From NCBI GenBank assembly GCA_020629415.1, contig JAHDDL010000026.1, positions 1 through 57,232 on the forward strand: a stretch of 57,232 nucleotides of DNA, given 5' to 3'. This document shows positions 1 to 7,725 of this stretch, in pieces (the first letter of the stretch is position 1; each line of letters begins with the position of its first letter). The notes beneath the pieces were generated by a model, which saw only the letters and a program-made list of their open reading frames with translations, was not told the DNA's origin and searched no databases. This DNA is from Maribacter sp. (GTDB lineage: Bacteria; Bacteroidota; Bacteroidia; Flavobacteriales; Flavobacteriaceae). The translations under genes were made by a program, and so were the position numbers.

Positions 1-2
1 TT

Positions 3-128
3 CCGCTAATAGATTTAAATCCGCAGACCTATGTAGATAATATTTTTGAAGCTGACGAGTCGGACTTTAAAACCCAAACACATACGGTGTTTACGGATTC
101 AAGTATAGAGTTTTCTGTGATGGAGTAA
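3..128 (+). CDS. C-terminal end of an unidentified protein (partial)
   Basis: An open frame enters from the left edge and ends at the TAA at 126-128, giving the last 41 residues of a protein that ends in FSVME. The residues are acidic and hydrophilic, with no membrane segment and no motif I recognise. The gene starts outside the window. The following gene begins 65 bases later with its own promoter, so the two are probably separate transcripts. The frame could be a chance opening, but its length up to the edge and normal codon use make a real gene end more likely. Confidence 0.5.
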   Translation, partial: PLIDLNPQTYVDNIFEADESDFKTQTHTVFTDSSIEFSVME

Positions 129-172
129 ATTTTCAAAATTAGGAGGTAACTTATTAGTTTTATAAATAAAGT

Positions 173-180
173 TAAATTTG
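173..180 (+). promoter_or_regulatory. Promoter -7 element (TAnnTTTG)
   Basis: TAAATTTG matches the Bacteroidota -7 consensus TAnnTTTG exactly. No clear TTG lies at the -33 position. Transcription would start near 187, only about six bases before the ATG at 193, so the toxin-antitoxin mRNA would be nearly leaderless. Confidence 0.5.
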
Positions 181-192
181 TAGATTAAGGAT

Positions 193-1368
193 ATGGCTGA
201 TAAAGCATTTATAACATTTGAGATTTTAAAGTGGGCCAGAGAATCCGCGAGAATTTCTGTTGAAGATGCTGCAAAAAAAGTTTCTGTATCGCCGGAGAGA
301 TATTTAACCTGGGAGAGTGGAAGTGACTTCCCAACTATTCGACAAGCTCAAGTTTTGGCAAAAAGTTTTAAAAGACCATTCTCGCTATTGTTTCTACCTA
401 AAATTCCTAAAGATTTCCAACCACTTCAAGATTATAGGAGAAATGATTCGAAAAAATTAGATACGGCCTCGTTATTTATTATTCGTGAAGTTCAAGAAAA
501 GCAAAATTGGATAAGTGAATTTTTTGAAGATATGGGAGAAAGTCCACTACCTTTTGTTGGTAAATTTTCGATTAATGATAACCCAGAGATTGTTGCAAAT
601 GATATTTTAAATACTTTAAACATAAATCCGGCAAATTATAATAAGACTCCAATCAACGAATGGATAGAGAAAGCAGAAGCATCTGGTGTTTTCGTCTCAC
701 GAGCGAGTAATTATCATTCTAGGTTACTTTTAGATAGAGATTTAATACAAGGGTTTGCGATTGCTGACAGGTATGCACCTTTTCTTTTTGTCAATTCGAA
801 GAATAATTGGAGTGCACCACAACTATTTACACTTGTACACGAATTAGCACATATATGGATAGCTAAGTCAGGTATTTCAAATGAAGTGGATATTGAATAT
901 AGTAAAAGACCTCTATCAAGATTTCATCCAGTTGAATTATTCTGCAATTTAGTCGCTGCAAATGCTTTAATGCCAAAAGAAATAATCACACAACTTGAGA
1001 GGAATATATTTGACTCTAATAATTTAATTTTCAAGCAATCTAAGGAGTTGGGTGTTAGTTCATTTGCATTTTTAGTAAGAGCTTTAAATTTGAATTTAAT
1101 AACTATTTCTGAATATAAACTATTAAAGGATGATGCTGAAACTGAGTTTGAAATATTCTTAGAAAAAGAAAGGTTAAAAAAGGAAAAACAGAAAGAAAAG
1201 AAGAATGGACCTAATCCTTATCTACTTCGGTTAAATAAAAATAGTAGGCTATTTACGAGAATTGTTATGGACTCTTTTAATAATGGGTCTTTATCTCCTT
1301 CAATTGCAAGTAATCTTCTTAATACACAAATTAATAATTTTCAAAAATTCGAAAAACTACTTACATAA
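193..1368 (+). CDS. XRE-family HTH and ImmA/IrrE metallopeptidase protein, candidate antitoxin
   Basis: Residues 1 to about 75 form an XRE-like helix-turn-helix (ILKWARESARIS, then DAAKKVSVSPERYLTWESG). The middle carries the ImmA/IrrE zinc peptidase motif HELAH at residues 216-220, followed by a candidate third ligand Glu248 in VELFCNLVAANALMP. The C-terminal part has a lysine-rich stretch near residues 325-338. Proteins of this build (Xre-COG2856) are known regulators or antitoxins that repress their own operon and may be inactivated by cleavage. The stop codon overlaps the ATG of the DUF4411 gene (TAATG), which implies translational coupling. Length 391 aa is usual. Antitoxin function is inferred from the pairing. 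Confidence 0.85.
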   Translation: MADKAFITFEILKWARESARISVEDAAKKVSVSPERYLTWESGSDFPTIRQAQVLAKSFKRPFSLLFLPKIPKDFQPLQDYRRNDSKKLDTASLFIIREVQEKQNWISEFFEDMGESPLPFVGKFSINDNPEIVANDILNTLNINPANYNKTPINEWIEKAEASGVFVSRASNYHSRLLLDRDLIQGFAIADRYAPFLFVNSKNNWSAPQLFTLVHELAHIWIAKSGISNEVDIEYSKRPLSRFHPVELFCNLVAANALMPKEIITQLERNIFDSNNLIFKQSKELGVSSFAFLVRALNLNLITISEYKLLKDDAETEFEIFLEKERLKKEKQKEKKNGPNPYLLRLNKNSRLFTRIVMDSFNNGSLSPSIASNLLNTQINNFQKFEKLLT

Positions 1369-1874
1369 TGTTTGAAGATGAAAAAGTTATTTATTGTATA
1401 GATGCTAATATTCTTATTCAAGCATGGCAAAAATATTATTCCCCTGATATTTGTCCATCATATTGGGAAGTTTTAGATGAACTAGGTCAGAAAGGTAAGA
1501 TTTTTATTCCTGAGTTAGTTTATGAGGAAATTCAGAAAGGTGAAGATGATCTTTTTAAATGGTTGAAGAATAGCAAAATTCCTATAAAGAAAATAGATGG
1601 GGAAGTAGCTAATTGTTTAAAAGAGATTTATGCGGCAAACTCTGATCATCAATATTTAGTTTCGAGTAATGGAATACATTCTAAAGCAGACCCTTGGGTA
1701 ATTGCACACGCTATGAAAGAAAAAGCTACCGTGGTAACTAAGGAGAAAAAGGATTTTATAAGTAAGAAAACTAAAATAAAAATCCCTCATGTTTGCGATA
1801 ATATGAATGTTGACTGGATTGACGATTTTGACTTCATTAAAAAGGTGAATTTAAAATTCACTTGTAAATTGTAA
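1368..1874 (+). CDS. DUF4411 PIN-like protein, candidate toxin
   Basis: The protein has a PIN-like start, YCIDANILIQAW, with Asp12 in the position of the first metal-binding acidic residue, then conserved acidic residues near KADPWVIAHA and VVTKEKKDF. This is the DUF4411 family, which is repeatedly found directly after Xre/ImmA-IrrE genes and is predicted to be an RNase-type toxin. Its ATG shares one base with the stop codon of the upstream gene. At 168 aa the length is normal, and the acidic positions appear intact. No activity can be shown from sequence. Codon use is AT-rich like the upstream partner, which fits a module gained by transfer. Confidence 0.78.
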   Translation: MFEDEKVIYCIDANILIQAWQKYYSPDICPSYWEVLDELGQKGKIFIPELVYEEIQKGEDDLFKWLKNSKIPIKKIDGEVANCLKEIYAANSDHQYLVSSNGIHSKADPWVIAHAMKEKATVVTKEKKDFISKKTKIKIPHVCDNMNVDWIDDFDFIKKVNLKFTCKL

Positions 1875-1935
1875 TCAACCAAATTGTTCGTGAAGTAATT
1901 TAAAATAAACTTATTTCATACTTATAATAAAAGTC

Positions 1936-1985
1936 ACAACGAACAACAACGAACAACAACGAACAACAACGAACGAACAACAACC
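1936..1985 (+). repeat. Tandem repeat of GAACAACAAC
   Basis: Three perfect copies of the 10-base unit GAACAACAAC (1941-1970) are followed by a partial GAAC and a fourth full copy (1975-1984). The tract ends four bases before the ATG of the sulfatase remnant, so it would lie in its 5' leader. It belongs to the ACAAC-rich repeat type seen again before cysN, around the four-helix gene inside metH, and near 47300. Confidence 0.85.
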
Positions 1986-1988
1986 AAA

Positions 1989-2219
1989 ATGAAAAAATTA
2001 ATCCTAACCGCTGCAGTCCTACTTTTCTTGCTGCCATTTACGACTAGGGCGCAAAAAAGCAATACTAAAAAGCCCAATATTATTTTCATCATGTCAGATA
2101 ATCATGCGTATAAGGCTATAGACGCATATGATAATAGATTACTGCAAACACCCAATATTGATCGCTTGGCAAAAGAGGGCATGCTGTTTGCTAATGCCAG
2201 TGTTACCAATTCTATTTAA
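1989..2219 (+). pseudogene. Sulfatase remnant, N-terminal 76 residues
   Basis: A signal peptide (MKKLILTAAVLLFLLPFTTRAQ) is followed by the typical start of a formylglycine-dependent sulfatase: KPNIIFIMSDNHAY, with the metal-binding Asp region, then QTPNIDRLAKEGMLFANASV. The frame ends at TNSI and a TAA, exactly where active sulfatases continue with the CxPSR motif carrying the Cys that becomes formylglycine. Real sulfatases have about 450-600 residues. No downstream frame before the riboswitch resembles the missing part. It is therefore a decayed fragment, not a working enzyme. Confidence 0.85.
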
Positions 2220-2311
2220 CATAATTTTTCTTCCCGAAAAAGGTCGTAAAAATCACTCGAAGAGACATCTGTACTTAGTTTTGTAAAGTTTTTAAAATTC
2301 AAATAACCATA

Positions 2312-2369
2312 TTGTCAGTTCGAGTGCTTTCTATCTCATTTTTCATGAGGTAGAAAGTGTATCGAGAAC
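2312..2369. repeat. Imperfect intergenic hairpin in a gene-free stretch
   Basis: The segment from about 2318 (GTTCGAGTGCTTTCTATC) pairs imperfectly with 2346-2369 (GAGGTAGAAAGTGTATCGAG and on), with the centre at CATTTTTCATG. It looks like one unit of a dispersed intergenic palindrome. The rest of 2220-2541 is AT-rich and holds no convincing gene; I see no remaining sulfatase sequence in it. Confidence 0.6.
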
Positions 2370-2541
2370 AGGTTTGGAACACGTGAGCTTCTTTTTTACT
2401 TTAAAAAACACATATATGTTGACTTTGTAGAATATTTTGAACCACACATGTTTTAATTTTAAAGACCCACAGAAAAATAACAACACACCCTCAAATTATA
2501 TATTTTTCATAAAATACTAGGTTTTTAAATTTTTCTGCCTT

Positions 2542-2549
2542 TATATTTG
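2542..2549 (+). promoter_or_regulatory. Promoter -7 element for the metY riboswitch transcript
   Basis: TATATTTG is an exact TAnnTTTG match. Transcription would begin near 2556, about 23 bases before the riboswitch aptamer. No good TTG is seen at -33. Confidence 0.55.
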
Positions 2550-2578
2550 TAGCTCAAAGTTCACACACGTATTGAATA

Positions 2579-2678
2579 GTTATCAAGAAAGGTGGAGGGA
2601 TTAGACCCTTTGAAACCTTAGCAACCCTTTGTTCCATACAAAGAAGGTGCTACATTCTACCCTTAGGGGAAGGATAAC
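2579..2678 (+). promoter_or_regulatory. SAM-I riboswitch (S-box) upstream of metY
   Basis: The aptamer shows the conserved SAM-I elements in order: P1 strand GTTATC (2579-2584), AAGAAAGGTGGAGGGA, the GAAACCTTAGCAACC core, the hairpin arms around CTTTGTTCC and AAGAAGG, TGCTACATTCTACCC, and the closing P1 strand GATAAC (2673-2678). The known ligand of this class is S-adenosylmethionine, which turns expression down. The downstream genes make O-acylhomoserine and homocysteine, as expected for an S-box regulon. Confidence 0.95.
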
Positions 2679-2762
2679 AGTAATCGATTTTTTCGATATT
2701 ACTTTCTTATAACTTTTTGATTTTACTTACTCACATTTTTATGTGGTTAAGTTGGGCTTTTT
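2679..2762 (+). promoter_or_regulatory. Expression platform of the first SAM-I riboswitch
   Basis: CTTTCTTATAAC at 2702-2713 can pair with the aptamer 5' strand 2579-2591 (12 pairs with one bulged C), so it can act as an anti-aptamer strand. A hairpin at 2679-2703 competes with it. A stem CTTACTCACAT / ATGTGGTTAAG at 2726-2751, followed by a T-rich run near 2758-2762, looks like an intrinsic terminator. The pairings are visible in sequence; their order of folding is inferred. Confidence 0.5.
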
Positions 2763-2796
2763 AATTATTAAAATAATTTTTAAAAACAACAAAATC

Positions 2797-4071
2797 ATGA
2801 GTAATTACAAATTAGCAACAAACGCATTACACGCAGGTCACGACACCACTATAAATGGAGGTACAAGGGCAGTGCCTATTTATCAAACATCATCGTATGT
2901 ATTTAATGATACCGATCATGCCGCAAACTTATTTTCACTTAAAGAACTAGGGTTTATTTACACACGTTTAAACAACCCTACCAATCAAATTTTACAAGAT
3001 AGATTAGCTGCTGTTGAAGGTGGTGTTGGTGCTGTGGTCTTTGCATCTGGTACTGCTGCTATTTCTACAGGTTTATTGACCTTGTTAAAAGCGGGCGATC
3101 ATATTGTAGCATCCAGCAGTTTATACGGTGGCACCTTTAATTTATTGAATGTTACCCTACCAAGATTCGGAATCACGACCACCTTTGTAGATGCATCTGA
3201 TCCTGAAAATTTTGGAAAAGCGGTACAAGATAATACAAGGGCTTTCTTTGTGGAGTCTTTAGGGAATCCGAAATTGGATGTGTTGGATTTAAAAGGAATC
3301 TCAAAGGAGTCTAAAGCAGCAGGAGTACCTTTTATAGTAGACAATACGGTAGCTACTCCTTCATTGTTAAACCCTATTGAGCACGGTGCCAACTTGGTCA
3401 TTCATTCATTGACAAAATATATTGGCGGTCAAGGAACGTCTTTAGGTGGCGCAATTATAGATGCCGGTACGTTTGATTGGACCAACGGAAAATTCCCTGA
3501 ATTTACAGAACCATCTGCAGGTTACCACGGTTTGGTATATAGCGAGGCATTAGGTGCTGCAGCATTTACCTTTAAATTGATACTGGAAGGTTTACGTGAT
3601 TTTGGTGGTGCATTGAGTCCGTATAACGCCTTCCAAATTATACAAGGTTTAGAGACTTTGCCGGTACGTATAAAGCAACACAGTGCAAATGCATTGGAAT
3701 TGGCTACTTGGTTAGAAGGAAGGAAAGAAGTGGCTTGGGTAAATTACCCAGGATTAAAGAGCAATAAATACTATGACTTGGCGCAAGAATACTTGCCAAA
3801 AGGTCAAAGCGGATTGGTTACCTTTGGTATCAAAGGCGGTTTTGAAGCGGCTAAAAAGGTTACCGATGCCACTAAGATCTTTTCTTTGTTGGCCAACATT
3901 GGTGACACTAAATCATTGATCATTCACCCGGCAAGTACTACCCACCAGCAATTAACTGCAGAACAGCAAGAAGGTGCAGGGGTTGGGCAAGATTTAATTC
4001 GTTTGTCGGTAGGTCTTGAAGATATAGAAGATTTAAAAGCAGATTTAGAGCAGGCATTTGCCAGTCTTTAA
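2797..4071 (+). CDS. metY: O-acetylhomoserine sulfhydrylase (MetY)
   Basis: This is a PLP-dependent Cys/Met metabolism enzyme of 424 aa that joins sulfide to O-acetylhomoserine to give homocysteine. The PLP lysine is Lys207 in HSLTKYIGGQG, and the family signatures YTRLNNPTNQILQDRLAAVEGG and ASGTAAI are present near residues 55-90. The start at 2797 (MSNYKLATNALHAG) is chosen because the earlier in-frame ATG at 2743 lies inside the terminator-like hairpin of the riboswitch. SAM control through the S-box is expected. The MetX-ThrA fusion gene follows 186 bases later, after three repeat hairpins. Confidence 0.93.
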   Translation: MSNYKLATNALHAGHDTTINGGTRAVPIYQTSSYVFNDTDHAANLFSLKELGFIYTRLNNPTNQILQDRLAAVEGGVGAVVFASGTAAISTGLLTLLKAGDHIVASSSLYGGTFNLLNVTLPRFGITTTFVDASDPENFGKAVQDNTRAFFVESLGNPKLDVLDLKGISKESKAAGVPFIVDNTVATPSLLNPIEHGANLVIHSLTKYIGGQGTSLGGAIIDAGTFDWTNGKFPEFTEPSAGYHGLVYSEALGAAAFTFKLILEGLRDFGGALSPYNAFQIIQGLETLPVRIKQHSANALELATWLEGRKEVAWVNYPGLKSNKYYDLAQEYLPKGQSGLVTFGIKGGFEAAKKVTDATKIFSLLANIGDTKSLIIHPASTTHQQLTAEQQEGAGVGQDLIRLSVGLEDIEDLKADLEQAFASL

Positions 4072-4091
4072 ATTAGATAAGGTAAAAGCTG

Positions 4092-4239
4092 AAACCACCG
4101 ATCACTGAGCGTAGCCGAAGTGATCGGTGGTTTAAGAAAAAAAGAATATTGGTGGCGGCTGAGCCTAGCCGAAGTCATTGAAGGTTCAAGAATATATTAT
4201 TTTACATGTGGTGGCTGAGCGCAGTCGAAGCTCAGCCAC
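4092..4239. repeat. Three REP-like elements with a CTGAGCGnAGnCGAAG core
   Basis: Copy 1 (4092-4133) is a perfect 15-bp stem around GAGCGTAGCCGA. Copy 2 (about 4151-4187) keeps the core CTGAGCCTAGCCGAAG with a decayed stem. Copy 3 (4211-4239) has a 10-bp stem around GCAGTCGAA. They sit between metY and the fused metX-thrA gene and may act as mRNA processing or partial termination points. No RAYT transposase is seen in the window. Confidence 0.8.
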
Positions 4240-4257
4240 AAATTGATTTTGAAATAG

Positions 4258-7200
4258 ATGTTACATCAACTACAGATTAAAAAATACAAGACCCTAAGCG
4301 GTAGTGTTCAAGATATTCAATTATCATATCAGGTATTTGGAAAAAAATTGCATACTGCACCCATTATATTGGTGAACCATGCATTAACAGGCAATTCTAA
4401 TGTTACCGGTGAAAATGGTTGGTGGTCTGCCTTGATCGGGGAAGAGAAGTGTATAGATACTAACAAGTACACTATTTTGGCATTCAACATTCCGGGCAAT
4501 GGTCATGACAAGTTTGTAATAGAGAACTATAAGGATTTTGTAGCCGGTGATGTGGCTAGAATATTTTTATTGGGCCTACAGCAGTTAAAAGTAGAACGTT
4601 TGTTTGCATTGATCGGTGGATCTTTAGGTGGTGGTATCGCCTGGGAAATGGCAGCATTGCACCCAACACTGACAGAACATTTGATTCCTGTGGCATCTGA
4701 CTGGAAATCGACCGATTGGTTAATAGCCAATTGCCAAATACAGGAACAGTTTTTAGTGAATTCTAAACAACCTGTGCATGATGCCCGTATGCATGCCATG
4801 TTATGTTATAGGACCCCGGCTTCCTTTAAAGAGCGATTTAAACGAAGTACCAATGAGGAGCTTAAGGTTTTTAATGTAGAAAGTTGGTTAATGCACCATG
4901 GCGATAAGCTACAAGAGCGTTTTCAATTGTCTGCGTATAAGTTGATGAATCAATTGTTAAAGACCATTGATGTTACTAGGGATGGTGATGAGAATTTTAT
5001 TAAACTACAAAATAGCGATACCAATATTCATATAATCGGGGTAGATTCGGATATGTTCTTTACTGCCCAAGAAAACAAAGATACCTTTAAGCAATTGGCA
5101 CAGGCAAAGAGCAATGTTACCTATGGTGAAGTACAGTCGTTACATGGGCATGATGCCTTTTTGATCGAGTTTGATCAAATGGAAAAATTGCTGACCGGTA
5201 TTTTTAATACCAACGGTAATATCAAGAAGATCAAAATCCTAAAATTTGGTGGTAAATCGTTGAGCAATGGCGAGGGACTTGAGCGTGTATTGGATATCGT
5301 TACACAAAAGGTCAAGAACAATGAGAATGTAGCCATGGTGGTTTCCGCAAGGGAAAAGGCTACAGATCAGCTAGAGGGTATGCTAGAGAAAGCAGCCAAG
5401 GGAAAAGATTATAGGTCAGATTTTGAAGCGCTGGAAAAGTATCAAAAACATACCTATTCCAACGTAAATCTATCTGCCGAATTCAAAGGCTTGGCAAAAT
5501 TGTATGAAGGAGTTTCTTTGTTGGGAGATTACAGTGCCAAAATAAAAGATGAGGTGTTGGCGTATGGCGAGTTGATCTCTGCCAAACTGGTAACCAAACT
5601 ATTGATCGGTAAAGGAATCAATGCCAAACTTGTAGATACACGTGAAGTCATTAAGACCGATGATACCTTTGGTGACGCCAAGGTGCTTGAAAATGAATCC
5701 AAAGAATTGGTGCTTTTAAAATTTGCTGAGATTCCGAGTGATACGGTAGCGGTAGTAACCGGTTTTATAGCCTCTACAGTGGAGAACGAGACAACGACCT
5801 TAGGTAGGAATGGTAGTAACTATTCCGCCGCATTATTGGCTAATTTCTTAGATGCCGAAGAATTACAGAATTACACTCATGTTGATGGTATTTATACGGC
5901 AAATCCTGATTATGTACCAGAGGCGAAAAGACTGGCGAACCTGTCTTATGAAGAAGCAAATGAGCTCGCCAATTTTGGAGCAACCATTCTACATGCCAAA
6001 ACCATAATTCCCTTAATTGAGAAGAACATTCCTTTACGTATTTTAAATACCTATAATGATGATAATGAGGGTACTTTAATAAGTGCCAAATCCAGTAAAG
6101 AAGGTATAAAGTCGCTCTCGGTAATAGAAGATGTTGCCATGATTAATATAGAAGGTCGTGGCTTGTTAGGGAAAGTAGGGGTAGATGCCCGTATTTTTAA
6201 AGCCTTACAATCTAGCAATATTAGTGTGAGCATTATTTCCCAAGGATCATCTGAAAGGGGAATAGGTCTTGTGGTGAAAAAGGATAAGGCAAAAAGGGCA
6301 AAGCTGGCACTGGAAAATGAGTTTAGCAACGATTTTGAATCAAAGGATGTAAATATGATTACGGTGATGGATGATGTGTCTATCATATCTATCGTAGGTC
6401 AAGATTTAAGCACTTTTCACAATCCGTTCAATGCATTGATTAAAAACCAGATCGTACCGTTGTTGTTCAATAATACGGTATCTGGCAAGAACGTAAGTTT
6501 GGTGGTAAAGAAATCAGATTTGCATAAGGCGGTCAATGTTATGCACGGTCAGGTGTTCGGCATCAGTAAGAAAATTAATATTCTGATTTTCGGTCACGGT
6601 AATGTAGGCGGTACGTTGATAGAACAGATTTTAAAATCGGCAAAGTCCATTAAAGAGCGCAAGAAATTAGACCTAAGGGTTTTTGGAATTGCAAACTCTA
6701 AAAAGATATTGTTGAATGAAAAAGGCATTGCCAAGAATTGGAAAACAAAATTAGAGCAGAAAGGAAAACCGTATAAGATTGATGACGTCTTTGAATTTGC
6801 AAAGCGTCACCATTTAGAGAACCTTATTGTAATAGATAATACGGCAAGTAAAGATTTTGTTGCCAACTATTTTGAATTTGTAGAGCATGGTTTTGATATT
6901 GTGTCATCTAACAAAATTGCCAATACCTTGCGTTACGATTTTTATCAGTTACTGAGGGAAGAATTGCAAAAAAATCAAAAGCAATATCTGTATGAAACCA
7001 ATGTAGGAGCAGGATTGCCATTGATTGATACCATTAAGTTGTTACATTTATCCGGAGAGAATATAACAAGGATAAAAGGCGTATTCTCAGGTTCTTTAAG
7101 TTATATTTTCAATACATTCTCAGAAGTGGATGTACCTTTTTCATCGATTTTGAAAGATGCAATGCAAAAAGGATTTACGGAACCAGATCCACGTGAAGAT

Positions 7201-7644
7201 CTTTCAGGAAATGATGTTGGGCGTAAATTATTGATTTTAGCACGTGAACTGGATTTGCATAATGAGTTTACGGATATCAATATTGAAAACCTGATACCTA
7301 AAAAATTGCAAGATGGTCAGGTAGATTTCTTCTTACAGCATTTAGAAGTGTTGGATACCAAGTTCAATGAAATTAAGAAAAACCAAAAACCAGATCATGT
7401 ATTGCGTTATGTAGGTGATCTGCACGGAAATCTTCAGAAAGAAAAAGGAGTGTTAGATGTTAAATTGGTCTCCGTGCCCAAAGAAAGTGCCCTAGGGCAA
7501 GTTAAAGGGTCGGATTCCATAATAGAGATCTATACGGAATCTTATGGGGAAAACCCGTTAGTAATACAAGGTGCAGGCGCGGGCGCGGCAGTAACCGCAA
7601 GAGGTGTCTTTGGGGATATATTGCGAATTGCGGAGAAAGGCTAG
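4258..7644 (+). CDS. Fused homoserine O-acyltransferase (MetX) - aspartokinase - homoserine dehydrogenase
   Basis: The 1128-aa protein holds three enzymes. Residues 1 to about 318 are a MetX-type alpha/beta hydrolase with HALTG (41-45), nucleophile Ser122 in GGSLGGG, Asp265 in GVDSDMFF and His298 in GHDAFL, so the triad is complete. From residue about 324 an aspartokinase begins with KFGGKS (329-334) and is followed by ACT-type regulatory segments (ISVSIISQGSS). From about 773 a homoserine dehydrogenase begins with a Rossmann motif GHGNVGG (779-785). Together they supply three of the four steps from aspartate to O-acylhomoserine; aspartate-semialdehyde dehydrogenase is not in the window. Whether acetyl or succinyl is transferred cannot be settled here; MetX enzymes usually use acetyl-CoA. 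The gene lies downstream of the SAM riboswitch and metY. I see no internal stop or start that would split it. Confidence 0.92.
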   Translation: MLHQLQIKKYKTLSGSVQDIQLSYQVFGKKLHTAPIILVNHALTGNSNVTGENGWWSALIGEEKCIDTNKYTILAFNIPGNGHDKFVIENYKDFVAGDVARIFLLGLQQLKVERLFALIGGSLGGGIAWEMAALHPTLTEHLIPVASDWKSTDWLIANCQIQEQFLVNSKQPVHDARMHAMLCYRTPASFKERFKRSTNEELKVFNVESWLMHHGDKLQERFQLSAYKLMNQLLKTIDVTRDGDENFIKLQNSDTNIHIIGVDSDMFFTAQENKDTFKQLAQAKSNVTYGEVQSLHGHDAFLIEFDQMEKLLTGIFNTNGNIKKIKILKFGGKSLSNGEGLERVLDIVTQKVKNNENVAMVVSAREKATDQLEGMLEKAAKGKDYRSDFEALEKYQKHTYSNVNLSAEFKGLAKLYEGVSLLGDYSAKIKDEVLAYGELISAKLVTKLLIGKGINAKLVDTREVIKTDDTFGDAKVLENESKELVLLKFAEIPSDTVAVVTGFIASTVENETTTLGRNGSNYSAALLANFLDAEELQNYTHVDGIYTANPDYVPEAKRLANLSYEEANELANFGATILHAKTIIPLIEKNIPLRILNTYNDDNEGTLISAKSSKEGIKSLSVIEDVAMINIEGRGLLGKVGVDARIFKALQSSNISVSIISQGSSERGIGLVVKKDKAKRAKLALENEFSNDFESKDVNMITVMDDVSIISIVGQDLSTFHNPFNALIKNQIVPLLFNNTVSGKNVSLVVKKSDLHKAVNVMHGQVFGISKKINILIFGHGNVGGTLIEQILKSAKSIKERKKLDLRVFGIANSKKILLNEKGIAKNWKTKLEQKGKPYKIDDVFEFAKRHHLENLIVIDNTASKDFVANYFEFVEHGFDIVSSNKIANTLRYDFYQLLREELQKNQKQYLYETNVGAGLPLIDTIKLLHLSGENITRIKGVFSGSLSYIFNTFSEVDVPFSSILKDAMQKGFTEPDPREDLSGNDVGRKLLILARELDLHNEFTDINIENLIPKKLQDGQVDFFLQHLEVLDTKFNEIKKNQKPDHVLRYVGDLHGNLQKEKGVLDVKLVSVPKESALGQVKGSDSIIEIYTESYGENPLVIQGAGAGAAVTARGVFGDILRIAEKG

Positions 7645-7646
7645 TG

Positions 7647-7692
7647 AAAAGTACGAAGTACAAAGTCATAAGTACGAAGTATATGAAAGTAG
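7647..7692 (+). repeat. AAGTAC-type intergenic repeat
   Basis: Irregular tandem copies of AAGTACRAAGTA fill most of the gap between the fusion gene and the next sulfhydrylase. The same type occurs near 23255-23330, 47108-47150 and 57158-57200. Confidence 0.7.
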
Positions 7693-7725
7693 AAATAGGA
7701 ATAGGAAAAGAGAAGAATTAGTGAA

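Noticed and set aside
141..147. AGGAGGT as a Shine-Dalgarno sequence
   Set aside because: It is about 46 bases before the nearest start codon and upstream of the predicted transcription start.
1936..1985. Regular GAACAACAAC units as a possible CRISPR-like array
   Set aside because: The units are 10 bases long and directly joined, without spacers, and no cas gene is present.
193..2219. Prophage or integrative element around the ImmA gene
   Set aside because: No integrase, transposase, attachment-site repeat or phage structural gene is present.
2743..2796. Earlier in-frame start for metY
   Set aside because: The ATG at 2743 lies in the terminator-like stem of the riboswitch and adds 18 residues that do not fit the family; 2797 begins the usual N-terminus.
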